This document shows, piece by piece, positions 13,372 to 20,388 of a stretch of 22,900 bases of DNA. Made by a program: the position numbers and the translations under genes. Each line of letters opens with the position of its first letter. The first letter of the stretch is position 1. Source of the DNA: a virus. The notes beneath the pieces are model-generated. The model did not search any database and had not been told where the DNA came from. It saw only the letters and a list, made by a program, of their open reading frames with translations. The stretch spans positions 1 to 22,900 of IMG/VR virus record IMGVR_UViG_3300009194_000050; one strand, written 5' to 3'.

Positions 13372-14817
13372 ATGGCTGGATTGACGAATAATGGGTGGGA
13401 GACTAAAAGACTTCCTGAGATTCTTACGGACTTGCGAACAAGGGCGGGGGTTATTTTCCAAGACCTCCTTGAAGACCCGAACGATGTTGTAGATACAAGC
13501 GAAGACAGCACAATTGGTCGGTTTATAGGGTTGATTACACCAGCTATCACCGATCTTTGGGAGGCTGGTCAGGGAGTGTATACAGCTTTTGATCCAAATT
13601 CAGCCACTGGTATTCCTCTGGATAATATGGTGGCTCTGTCGGGTATCACGCGACTGTCTCAGTTGCCTACTAGGGCAGATATGTATCTTACTGCTTCTGT
13701 TGGAATCACTGTTCCTTCAGCTTCTGTTGTGCGAAGCGATATAACCGCTACTGATTACAGCACAGTAAGCGATGTTGTTTTCAACCCCACTCAAACCGTA
13801 GGTGTTGGCATCAACGTTGTAACACTGGCTGTTAATAATAGCTATACAATCCGATATAGAGCATCTTCAGATTCGAGCTACATTTCAATCACTGTTTCAT
13901 CTACCAGCACCCCCTCAATTGAAGGAATCTACTCTGCGTTTGAAACAGAGGTGCAAAACAACCACCAAGACTTATACACAAGCAGGGAAAACGGGAGACT
14001 CTTCATCAGACCTGTCACTAACTTTCAACTCTTTGATTTTGAAGTTAGCAATAACCTAGCAATTAGTAAAGTTGTTAAGACGGTAGATGTAGAGGCATCG
14101 GTTGCAGGACCAATTGAACAGGCTGCAAACACCATTGCTACAATCAGAACCCCTGTACTTGGGTGGGACAGTGCCACAAACCCACAAGCTGCATCCGTGG
14201 GCAGATATGAAGAAACAGACGAGCAACTACGAGCACGCTGGAGAAACACAAAGTTTCAGTTCGCTACCAATATTGTTGAGTCGCTATACAGTTCAATCTT
14301 CTCCTTAGAGGGTGTCACCAACGTAGTCATCTACGAGAATGATACGGACGAAGTTGATGAGATTGGTGTCAATCCGCACTCTTTCCTCACTCTTGTAGAC
14401 GGTGGGCTTGAATCAGACATCGCCAAAGCTATCTGGCAAAACCGCCCCGCTGGAATTGGTAGTCAAGGTAACACAGCTATTGACATTGTAGATTCTTTTG
14501 GGTATGTGCGAACAGTAAACTTCTCTCGTCCTGTTGAAGTTCCCATCTTTATCGAACTGTCTATTCAAACTGATAGCAGATTTCCTGAAGATGGTGAGAA
14601 TAAAATCAGGGAAGCCCTCATTTCTTACATCAATAGATTGACAATCAACGATGATGTTGTTTACAGCCGTCTGTATACACCAATCAATACAGTAGCTGGT
14701 CATCAAGTTAATTCGCTAAGAATTGGTACATCGTCTGATAACCTCGGGTATAGTAATGTAACCACGAACTTCGATGAAATTGCCAAGACTCAGGCAGTTA
14801 ACATTGTATTCGTGTAG
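13372..14817 (+). CDS. Baseplate wedge protein, gpJ-like
   Basis: This is a 481-residue protein. I start it at ATG 13372, after GAGG (13362-13365), rather than at the upstream in-frame ATG 13288, which overlaps most of the wedge gene's end. N-terminal 'I-L-T-D-L-R-T-R-A-G-V-I-F-Q-D' and 'D-S-T-I-G-R-F-I-G', mid 'A-x-G-I-P-L-D-N-M-V-A-L-S-G-I-T-R', then 'E-T-D-E-Q-L-R-A-R-W-R' and 'V-T-N-V-V-I-Y-E-N-D-T' make the baseplate J family pattern. This is the P2 gpJ or T4 gp6 counterpart that links wedges into a ring. It is followed after 8 bases by the gpI-like gene, the usual J-I order. Confidence 0.85.
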   Translation: MAGLTNNGWETKRLPEILTDLRTRAGVIFQDLLEDPNDVVDTSEDSTIGRFIGLITPAITDLWEAGQGVYTAFDPNSATGIPLDNMVALSGITRLSQLPTRADMYLTASVGITVPSASVVRSDITATDYSTVSDVVFNPTQTVGVGINVVTLAVNNSYTIRYRASSDSSYISITVSSTSTPSIEGIYSAFETEVQNNHQDLYTSRENGRLFIRPVTNFQLFDFEVSNNLAISKVVKTVDVEASVAGPIEQAANTIATIRTPVLGWDSATNPQAASVGRYEETDEQLRARWRNTKFQFATNIVESLYSSIFSLEGVTNVVIYENDTDEVDEIGVNPHSFLTLVDGGLESDIAKAIWQNRPAGIGSQGNTAIDIVDSFGYVRTVNFSRPVEVPIFIELSIQTDSRFPEDGENKIREALISYINRLTINDDVVYSRLYTPINTVAGHQVNSLRIGTSSDNLGYSNVTTNFDEIAKTQAVNIVFV

Positions 14818-14825
14818 GAGGTTAT

Positions 14826-15635
14826 ATGACAGTGAATCCATTTGAGGAAACTCAATATCTCGACGAAGCAAGAAGTCGCTATACGATTCAGTTCGAAGAG
14901 CAACCAGTATTTGATAAATATGTACAACTGCTACTAAGTGAATTCCAAGAGATTCAACAACAGTACAAGGCTTTGATGCAAGAGCGCAGCCTTGATACAG
15001 CAGTTGGTGCTCAGCTTGATCTTTTGGGAGCGATTGTCGGACAAGATCGGTTGTTGGTTAACGTTGACATCTTTGAGTTCTTCGGCTTCGACGCTGTTCC
15101 AAACTCCCTAGGTTTTGGTACTTTGGATGACTCTTCGGTAGGTGGTATATTCTATGATGCTAACAATCCGAGGTTTGGTAATGTTGAACTTAATGACGAT
15201 CTTTACAGGCTTTTAATTAAAGCTAAGATTGCAAAGAACGTAACCAGAGCCACACCTGAAGATATTATGCGCTTTGCTAACTTTGTATTTAATACAGAGG
15301 GCAGCACAATCCAAGATGAAGGTGGGGCGGCTTTCCGTTTGTTGGTGGGTAGGCAGCTTAGTGCAATTGAAAGAAGCCTCTTAACGTATGTCGATAAGAC
15401 TTCTGAGTATAACAGCTATCTGCTACCCAAGCCAGTCGGTGTAAGAGTTTCGTTTGGTGATTTTGATTACAACAATTTCTTTGCTTTCTCTGAAGTACCA
15501 AATGCAAAAGGGTTTGGTTCATTTGAGGAGCAATACTATGACGGCACCTACACTTACTCTGGAGAGTTGAACTACTTACCCGCTATGAAAGAAGGCGTTG
15601 GTGGTAAATTTGCATCCTTACTTATGGTGGAATAA
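14826..15635 (+). CDS. Baseplate/tail protein, DUF2612 (gpI-like)
   Basis: This 269-residue protein lies behind AGGAGG (14816-14821). The first 70 residues ('A-R-S-R-Y-T-I-Q-F', a helix, then 'R-S-L-D-T-A-V-G-A-Q-L-D-L-L-G-A-I-V-G') are the diagnostic start of DUF2612, which takes the place of tail protein I and joins baseplate to fibres. 'D-D-L-Y-R-L-L-I-K-A-K-I-A-K-N' and 'A-T-P-E-D-I-M' follow. A repeat-like element appears twice: 'F-F-G-F-D-A-V-P-N-S-L-G-F-G' (about 84-97) and 'F-F-A-F-S-E-V-P-N-A-K-G-F-G' near the C-terminus. The duplicated motif is visible directly; its purpose is not known. Confidence 0.75.
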   Translation: MTVNPFEETQYLDEARSRYTIQFEEQPVFDKYVQLLLSEFQEIQQQYKALMQERSLDTAVGAQLDLLGAIVGQDRLLVNVDIFEFFGFDAVPNSLGFGTLDDSSVGGIFYDANNPRFGNVELNDDLYRLLIKAKIAKNVTRATPEDIMRFANFVFNTEGSTIQDEGGAAFRLLVGRQLSAIERSLLTYVDKTSEYNSYLLPKPVGVRVSFGDFDYNNFFAFSEVPNAKGFGSFEEQYYDGTYTYSGELNYLPAMKEGVGGKFASLLMVE

Positions 15636-16297
15636 TGGCAATATTAACAGAAACAAATAGTTGGTCGCCTAATATCTACGGGGTTGACTACTACACACCT
15701 GTTCTTGGTGGTCTTCCAGAGTACAGCAATGGTATTCCTGTCGGTGGGTTCGCCAACGTAGCAGCACAACAACTCGCCAACCGAACTGTATATCTCCTAG
15801 ACAGACTACAAACAAACGAGCTTACAACTTCAGGAATTGAAACAGATTTAGAAACTGTACGGATAACTGTTGAACAGCACATCGGCAGTCGCGGTGATGC
15901 TCACGGATTGGCCACTCAAACCGCGCACGGTTTTATGAGTGCCGACGATAAGTACAAACTAAATCATATTTCAACCGTAGCGACAAGTGGAAGTTACAAT
16001 GACCTGACTGACAAGCCACCCTTGGATTTCTTTGTCCGATCTGGTGATTTTGAGGCGCGTGTAGGTGAAAGATACTACATCATGCAAAACCTTACTGTGA
16101 CTCTAGGAGACCCAGCTTTCTACGGATGGGTTGAGGGAGATTATATTGCAATGAGTAAATCCCCCACGGCACAAGCAACTGTTCAAGCATCTGCCGGTAT
16201 TCAGATTATCACATCGGCTGGAACAGACTACAGCGTTGTATTTGATGTGGACGATGAAGTTATCTTCGTCTTTGACGGGACAAATTGGAGAGTTTAA
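15635..16297 (+). CDS. Tail fibre protein 1
   Basis: This is a 220-residue protein overlapping the DUF2612 stop by one base. The N-terminal half has 'N-V-A-A-Q-Q-L-A-N-R-T-V-Y-L' and 'D-A-H-G-L-A-T-Q-T-A-H-G-F-M-S-A-D-D-K-Y-K-L-N', then 'G-S-Y-N-D-L-T-D-K-P'. All three are common in trimeric phage fibres. The last 75 residues ('R-Y-Y-I-M-Q-N-L-T-V-T-L' to 'V-I-F-V-F-D-G-T-N-W-R-V') are shared with the next protein. It is likely a proximal fibre or baseplate-attached fibre segment. Confidence 0.7.
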   Translation: MAILTETNSWSPNIYGVDYYTPVLGGLPEYSNGIPVGGFANVAAQQLANRTVYLLDRLQTNELTTSGIETDLETVRITVEQHIGSRGDAHGLATQTAHGFMSADDKYKLNHISTVATSGSYNDLTDKPPLDFFVRSGDFEARVGERYYIMQNLTVTLGDPAFYGWVEGDYIAMSKSPTAQATVQASAGIQIITSAGTDYSVVFDVDDEVIFVFDGTNWRV

Positions 16298-16915
16298 ATG
16301 CCTCAAATTACAAAACCAGACACACTCAATGTTGTTTGGGCAGACCAAGGGATGAAGATTAAACCCGAGGACAGTAAGATTCTTCGCGGTTGGGTTGAAG
16401 AAGTCCCACCACTGCAATTCTTTAACTGGTTGGATAGCCGACAAGATCAAGCCCTTGCTCATATTAACCAGCATGGAATTCCTGTATGGGATGCTGTTAC
16501 AGAATATCAAGCAAACAAGAGCTACGTTCAAGGCTCGGATGGTGTTATTTACAAGTGTATTGCCACAAATTTTGGATATGACCCCATCTCCAATCCCTCC
16601 TATTGGGAGGAGGCGTTTGTTTCAATTAACTCGGAGTCAGGTAGACAAGAATATATTGGGTACGTTGCGCAGTCTACGTCTTTTACTGCAATTGCAAACA
16701 CGCGATACTATGCACTCGCTCCGCTGACAGTAACTCTGCCAGATACTGCGTCGATTGCAAGTGTTGTCACCCTTGCTAAGCGCCCAAACATTAGTGTCAC
16801 TGTGAAAGTGAACACTGGAACAATTTCTACTAATGTTGGGTCGGATAGCACCGTGATTTTTGATATAAATGATGAAGTGAACTTCGTATTTAACGGAAGT
16901 GTTTGGGAAGTTTAA
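16298..16915 (+). CDS. Tail fibre protein 2, with carbohydrate-binding-like segment
   Basis: This 205-residue protein starts at the base after the previous stop. It begins with 'V-W-A-D-Q-G-M-K-I-K-P' and 'G-W-V-E-E-V-P-P-L-Q-F-F-N-W', found in fibre-associated proteins. Residues about 63-98 ('W-D-A-V-T-E-Y-Q-A-N-K-S-Y-V', 'Y-K-C-I-A-T-N', 'P-S-Y-W-E-E') look like the aromatic chitin-binding-type module (ChiC/CBM5-12). The C-terminal part repeats the domain of fibre protein 1 ('T-V-I-F-D-I-N-D-E-V-N-F-V-F-N-G'). It probably helps to hold or extend the receptor-binding fibre. Substrate is unknown. Confidence 0.65.
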   Translation: MPQITKPDTLNVVWADQGMKIKPEDSKILRGWVEEVPPLQFFNWLDSRQDQALAHINQHGIPVWDAVTEYQANKSYVQGSDGVIYKCIATNFGYDPISNPSYWEEAFVSINSESGRQEYIGYVAQSTSFTAIANTRYYALAPLTVTLPDTASIASVVTLAKRPNISVTVKVNTGTISTNVGSDSTVIFDINDEVNFVFNGSVWEV

Positions 16916-16944
16916 CCCCTTCTAAATAAGAGGATTTTAAATAT

Positions 16945-18459
16945 ATGGCTATTTCTTTGCGTTCTGCTCGTTCTCTTGTAGTCGGGGATGTTAGTTTGGA
17001 GGGTGATGTTATTGTCTTCCAAGGCAGCACGAACACCTACACCATCACAGACTTCAACAGCTTTAGTGAGTACTCAGTTAGCTCCGACTACGGCACTGCT
17101 TCTGTGGCTGGTGATGTGATTACTCTCGTTGTTCCAACCCCTGCTACACAGAATCAAATCAAGCTCACCGTGATTAAAGACAGCAAGTCTTCTGTGTTTA
17201 CTGTAGCTGTTGGTGCGTCTGTTGTAAACACCCCTTCTATTACCTCTCCCGTCAATGGTGCAACAGGGGTTGCTCTTCAACCGACTATTGAGGCATCAGC
17301 ATTCAGTACCACTCCTCCGGCTCAAGGTGTACACCAAAGCTCGCAATGGCAGGTTGCAACAAGTGCTGATTTCTTGAATATTGCTTACGACAGTGGTGTT
17401 GATACTGTAAACAAAACATCAATCACCGTTCCATTACCTTTGTCGATGAACACTCAGCACTGGGTACGAGTGCGGTATACAAGCTCTACAATCGGTGCAT
17501 CTGAGTGGAGCAGTGTAGTGAGTTTCACCACTACAAACCAATACGTTGTTCAACCAACGGTTTCTGTAACTGATGGTCCAAGCAATGTCGGTGAAACCCC
17601 CACTATTTCTACATCAGCATTTTCTGTCTTTGGTGGTAGCGATACTCACGCCTCTACTGACTGGCAGATTGTAAAAGTTTCTGACAGTAGTGTTGTCTGG
17701 CAATCCCTTGGTAATACCAGTAACAAAACATCTATCGTAGTTCCTGCTGGTGTGTTGCTTGAATCTCAGGATTATGTAGCTCGTGCAAGGCACAATGGGA
17801 CCACTGTTGGGTCTTCTGCATGGGGGGAGTATTCCTTCACAACCAAAGCTGAGTTTTTCACCTTTGACCCAAGCTCTGTAGGTCTGCCTTATGGTGGTGG
17901 TTATTACGCTGGTAAGTTCATAACAGGTGGAGTCACTTACGCACTCATTGTAGCCCCTAAAGCTCAAGGTGGGGAGTATAGTAATCTTGCTTGGAAGACT
18001 TCGAATACTACCACAGCCGGAACAACCAGTATTAATGATGGATTGGCGAATACTAATGCAATGATTGCAGCAGGGGCATCCGCACACCCCGCAGCCAACT
18101 TCTGCAACAACCTTAATATCAACGGCTATGATGACTGGTATCTTCCTGCTAAAGGTGAGTTGGAGATTCTATATCGTTATCTGAAACCAACCACGGATGC
18201 TAACTCTACAAGTTCTGGTGCCAACACAAGCTCTGTACCAACAACGGGTAATTACACATCTGGAAGTCCTGCCCAGACAAGTGCTACTATCTTCAGGACT
18301 GGTAACAGCGAAGCCTTTACTTCAAACTACTACTGGTCCAGTACAGAGTATTCGTCTACGTATGGTTGGCTACAGAGCTTCAGCGATGGCAACCAGACCT
18401 ACACCACCAAGACGAACAGCGCGCTCTATGTTCGTGGAGTACGCCGTATTGCAATATGA
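16945..18459 (+). CDS. Tail fibre/adhesin with Ig-like repeats and DUF1566 C-type-lectin-like variable domain
   Basis: This is a 504-residue protein behind AGAGGA (16929-16934). Residues 1-88 look like an Ig-type domain. Two repeats of about 100 residues follow, each with 'W-Q-(V/I)', 'N-K-T-S-I-(T/V)-V-P' and 'S-x-W-(S/G)-x-x-x-S-F-T-T', as in Fn3/Ig-like fibre repeats. From about 300 on comes a DUF1566-type fold: 'G-Y-D-D-W-Y-L-P-A-K-G-E-L-E-I-L-Y' (394-410), 'Y-Y-W-S-S-T-E-Y-S-S-T-Y-G-W' (463-476) and the ending 'Y-V-R-G-V-R-R-I-A-I'. This C-terminal layout is that of DGR-diversified receptor-binding proteins. An Avd-like gene and a template-repeat fragment lie downstream. It is the probable host-recognition protein, with its binding face set by the last 43 residues. 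Confidence 0.8.
   Translation: MAISLRSARSLVVGDVSLEGDVIVFQGSTNTYTITDFNSFSEYSVSSDYGTASVAGDVITLVVPTPATQNQIKLTVIKDSKSSVFTVAVGASVVNTPSITSPVNGATGVALQPTIEASAFSTTPPAQGVHQSSQWQVATSADFLNIAYDSGVDTVNKTSITVPLPLSMNTQHWVRVRYTSSTIGASEWSSVVSFTTTNQYVVQPTVSVTDGPSNVGETPTISTSAFSVFGGSDTHASTDWQIVKVSDSSVVWQSLGNTSNKTSIVVPAGVLLESQDYVARARHNGTTVGSSAWGEYSFTTKAEFFTFDPSSVGLPYGGGYYAGKFITGGVTYALIVAPKAQGGEYSNLAWKTSNTTTAGTTSINDGLANTNAMIAAGASAHPAANFCNNLNINGYDDWYLPAKGELEILYRYLKPTTDANSTSSGANTSSVPTTGNYTSGSPAQTSATIFRTGNSEAFTSNYYWSSTEYSSTYGWLQSFSDGNQTYTTKTNSALYVRGVRRIAI
18328..18456 (+). other. Probable DGR variable region (VR) at the 3' end of the fibre gene
   Basis: These are the last 43 codons of the fibre gene, the ligand-binding part of a DUF1566/C-lectin fold. 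Bases 18350-18380 match 19136-19166 at 26 of 31 positions. All five differences are at adenines in the downstream copy (A to T, C, T, G, T at 18361, 18370, 18371, 18377, 18379). Adenine-specific change between template and target is the signature of DGR mutagenesis. The exact VR limits are inferred. Confidence 0.65.
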
Positions 18460-18474
18460 TGTGCTTTGCACATC
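18458..18474 (+). terminator. Hairpin at the fibre stop codon (terminator and/or DGR target hairpin)
   Basis: GATGTGC (18458-18464) and GCACATC (18468-18474) form a perfect 7-bp stem with a TTT loop, starting inside the stop codon. A T-rich stretch follows. In known DGRs a hairpin/cruciform just after the variable region promotes target recognition, so either role, or both, is possible. Confidence 0.5.
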
Positions 18475-18491
18475 TTTGCAATTCTTGTTTT

Positions 18492-18504
18492 GAGCCGAAG
18501 GCTC
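18492..18504 (+). other. Small GC hairpin downstream of VR
   Basis: GAGCC (18492-18496) pairs with GGCTC (18500-18504) around a GAA loop. It is the middle of three hairpins between the fibre and Avd-like genes. It could be part of the DGR target structure or of a compound terminator. Confidence 0.4.
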
Positions 18505-18508
18505 CTTT

Positions 18509-18545
18509 GCACCATCCGTCTGCTTCGGCAGCGGTGGTGCTTCTT
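18509..18545 (+). terminator. Strong terminator hairpin with TTCG loop
   Basis: GCACCA, CCG and CTGC (from 18509) pair with GCAG, CGG and TGGTGC (to 18540), closed by a TTCG tetraloop with two bulged T. The 13-bp arm is followed by TTCTT. This is the best rho-independent terminator in the window and should end most of the structural-gene transcript after the fibre gene. Confidence 0.7.
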
Positions 18546-18615
18546 AAAACTGTCTTACTAATCTTACTCTACGATGTGTATGGGTAGAAAGGTAAGCTTA
18601 TAAAGGATATAGATA

Positions 18616-18981
18616 GTGGCACGGAAAGCAAATGACTTAGACATATATAAAGACGCATACTCTCTTTTACAAGTGATTTCCCATGCTGTGAAGAATATGA
18701 GGAAAGATTTCAAACACTTGTTAGGTAAAGAGAGCATCCAGCAAGGAGTTGCTATTCTCAGGTGTATTAATCAGATCAACAGCACCAAAGATACACACTC
18801 CAAGTTGAGTCTTCTTGATAGCCTACACGAGCAAGTACTAATTCTTCAACTCAATCTGAGGCTTTGTAAAGACCTCCACCTGATTGACGAATCTAAGTTT
18901 GCTAGGGCTGTAGAGTTAGGCGTGTCTGTAGAGTCTCAGTGTTTGAAGTGGAACACTTATGTCCAACGTAGCAAGAGATAG
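18616..18981 (+). CDS. avd: Avd-like four-helix-bundle protein (DGR accessory variability determinant)
   Basis: This 121-residue basic protein starts at GTG 18616, behind AAAGGA (18602-18607). The whole chain is predicted helical: 'Y-K-D-A-Y-S-L-L-Q-V-I', 'M-R-K-D-F-K-H-L-L-G', then 'L-L-D-S-L-H-E-Q-V-L-I-L-Q-L-N-L-R-L-C-K-D-L-H-L-I' and 'K-F-A-R-A-V-E-L'. The order (aromatic first helix, 'F-x-x-x-L-G', leucine-rich third helix, 'R-L-x-K-D-L-x-L-I') is that of Avd/bAvd proteins, which form a barrel that binds the DGR reverse transcriptase and template RNA. Position right after a DUF1566 fibre gene is the classic DGR order. No reverse transcriptase follows in this window. Related bundles occur outside DGRs, so the name depends on the context. 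Confidence 0.75.
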   Translation: MARKANDLDIYKDAYSLLQVISHAVKNMRKDFKHLLGKESIQQGVAILRCINQINSTKDTHSKLSLLDSLHEQVLILQLNLRLCKDLHLIDESKFARAVELGVSVESQCLKWNTYVQRSKR

Positions 18982-18986
18982 TGAGA

Positions 18987-19003
18987 GGCACCTAAATGGT
19001 GCC
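18987..19003 (+). terminator. Hairpin after the Avd-like gene
   Basis: GGCACC (18987-18992) pairs with GGTGCC (18998-19003) around TAAAT, 5 bases after the stop. No good T tract follows. It may be a weak terminator or the 5' edge of a structured RNA. A second stem, CCTACAC (19088-19094) with GTGTAGG (19107-19113), lies further on in the same gene-free stretch. Confidence 0.4.
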
Positions 19004-19135
19004 CTCCAATCCAAATGTTTTAGGTGTCTACCCTAACAGAATGTTGTTACGGATATGAACTTCAACTAATTTTGGAAGTTTAGTTTTCCTACACTTGCCT
19101 TTGGTTGTGTAGGGTGACGTGTAATTAGACACAAC

Positions 19136-19166
19136 ATTCGTCTACGAATGGTTGGAAACAGAACAT
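19136..19166 (+). repeat. Probable DGR template-repeat (TR) remnant
   Basis: This 31-base stretch in a non-coding gap matches the fibre VR (18350-18380) at 26 positions; the five mismatches are all A here. Read in the VR frame it gives AAT, AAA and AAC codons where the VR has TAT, CTA and AGC, the A-rich codon choice expected of a TR. Similarity stops on both sides, so only about a quarter of a normal TR is present. It looks truncated; a second, complete TR outside the window is possible. Confidence 0.6.
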
Positions 19167-19172
19167 TTCTGC

Positions 19173-19200
19173 TTTACATGTGTAGTTATTGGTGTATACT
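19173..19200 (+). promoter_or_regulatory. Sigma70-like promoter for the HNH-AP2 gene
   Basis: TTTACA (19173-19178) and TATACT (19195-19200) are separated by 16 bases, each one base off consensus. The start codon of the endonuclease gene lies 34 bases after the -10. It begins directly after the TR remnant, so the element may have arrived with the endonuclease gene. Confidence 0.6.
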
Positions 19201-19233
19201 ACCAGTACCAAAAACATAAATAGGAGGTACGTT

Positions 19234-19767
19234 GTGAAATATACACCACTCCCGGATAAGGAATTTCTCCACGAGTGTTTCAGTTACGATAAGGTAACTG
19301 GCGATGTAACATGGAGAGTACGCCCACGCCATCACTTTAGTGGTAATGCTGCATGGAAGACGTTCAATACGAGGAATGCAGGAAGTCGTGTTGGAACAAG
19401 AAACTCCCAAGGATACGAGAATGTAAGATTTACTTATAAGGGGGCTGCTAAAAGTTACCTCCTGCACAGATTGATCTGGTGTATGGAGAATGAGGACCCT
19501 TGCGACTACCAAATTGATCACATAAATCACAACAGGTCAGATAACAGTGTCTGCAATTTACGCCTCGCTACCAGTGCTCAGAATTTAGGCAACATGACGG
19601 TCAAGCGGGATGGGCTACAGGGCGCATTCTATCTCAAAGATAGGGGTAAATGGCGTGCGCAGATCAAGATCAACTATACTTCAGTCTTCTTGGGCATATT
19701 TGATACAGAAGAGGAAGCTCACGCTGCATATATGAAAGCTAAGAAAGAAAGAAATTCTCAATTTTGA
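19234..19767 (+). CDS. Free-standing HNH endonuclease with AP2 domain
   Basis: This is a 177-residue protein. The start is GTG 19234 behind TAGGAGGT (19221-19228); the in-frame GTG 15 codons upstream lies in the promoter region and is not used. N-terminal 'L-F/L-x-Y-D-x-x-T-G-D-V-T-W' type strand, 'L-L-H-R-L-I-W' (H78), 'I-D-H-I-N-H-N-R-S-D-N' (D95, H96, H99) and 'C-N-L-R-L-A-T' (N108) make the HNH_3 core. Residues about 127-170 ('G-A-F-Y', 'K-W-R-A-Q-I-K', 'L-G-I-F-D-T-E-E-E-A-H-A-A-Y') form an AP2 DNA-binding domain. This HNH-AP2 form is a known phage homing endonuclease. It sits where a DGR reverse transcriptase would be expected and has its own promoter. Confidence 0.85.
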   Translation: MKYTPLPDKEFLHECFSYDKVTGDVTWRVRPRHHFSGNAAWKTFNTRNAGSRVGTRNSQGYENVRFTYKGAAKSYLLHRLIWCMENEDPCDYQIDHINHNRSDNSVCNLRLATSAQNLGNMTVKRDGLQGAFYLKDRGKWRAQIKINYTSVFLGIFDTEEEAHAAYMKAKKERNSQF

Positions 19768-19779
19768 AGGACTACTTAA

Positions 19780-20388
19780 ATGAAATACATCCAATTCACA
19801 TACGTTGACTTTGCTACGCGCATCCCTGTCTCTAAAGAGCCTGCTAAACGTGGCCCCGATATTCCTGAAGGAATCACCCCAACATTTGCAGTTGAGTCAT
19901 CTTTTGGACAAGTTCCTGTCCTTTACGGTATTGCGGAGGATGAGTTTGAACCAGAAGAGTGGATGGTGGAAGTGACGGAAGGTGACTTCTATGCCGCATT
20001 CAAGCAAGAACTTAAAGAACGTGCCAGCAAGAAACGTAAGATGCTTGAACAAGGTGGTGTGGTGGTTGGTGGTAATACCATCCAAACAACTGTTGAAGAC
20101 CAGAACCGTGTAAGCAATATGGTGGCTGGCTTGAATATCACCCCAGAGGCTACGCAAGTGGACTTTGAGTACGCTCCGGGGCAGTGGACTGTAATTACTC
20201 GTGAAGAAGCCACTGCTATTGGTCAAGCTGTATTCAACCATGTGCAATTGTGTTTCACTTGGTGTAAAGATGTTCACGCTAAGGTAGATGCTATTCTCAC
20301 TCTGGAAGATGCTCTCCCTGTTGTAGAAGAGATTGCTTTTGCAAGCTCCGACACCCTATACCCGGCAACTGAAACCGAAGAAGCATAA
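19780..20388 (+). CDS. DUF4376-containing tail-fibre-associated protein
   Basis: This 202-residue protein starts 12 bases after the HNH gene, behind GAAGGA. The first 65 residues are variable with many Glu. From about 75 on, 'K-E-R-A-S-K-K-R-K-M-L-E-Q-G-G-V-V-V-G-G-N-T-I', 'T-x-x-E-D-Q-N-R-V' and 'W-T-V-I-T-R-E-E-A-T-A-I-G-Q-A-V-F-N-H-V-Q' form the DUF4376 pattern. Proteins with this domain are commonly encoded next to phage tail fibres and may act in fibre assembly or attachment, but the exact role is unknown. The next gene overlaps by one base. Confidence 0.7.
   Translation: MKYIQFTYVDFATRIPVSKEPAKRGPDIPEGITPTFAVESSFGQVPVLYGIAEDEFEPEEWMVEVTEGDFYAAFKQELKERASKKRKMLEQGGVVVGGNTIQTTVEDQNRVSNMVAGLNITPEATQVDFEYAPGQWTVITREEATAIGQAVFNHVQLCFTWCKDVHAKVDAILTLEDALPVVEEIAFASSDTLYPATETEEA

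Noticed and set aside
18197-18587. Overlapping + strand ORFs inside and after the fibre gene end
   Set aside because: They are alternate frames of the VR and of the hairpin cluster, with no ribosome site and low-complexity sequence.
19004-19135. Gene-free stretch searched for a longer template repeat or a small gene
   Set aside because: Apart from a stem at 19088-19113, nothing aligned with the VR upstream of 19136 and no supported reading frame was found.
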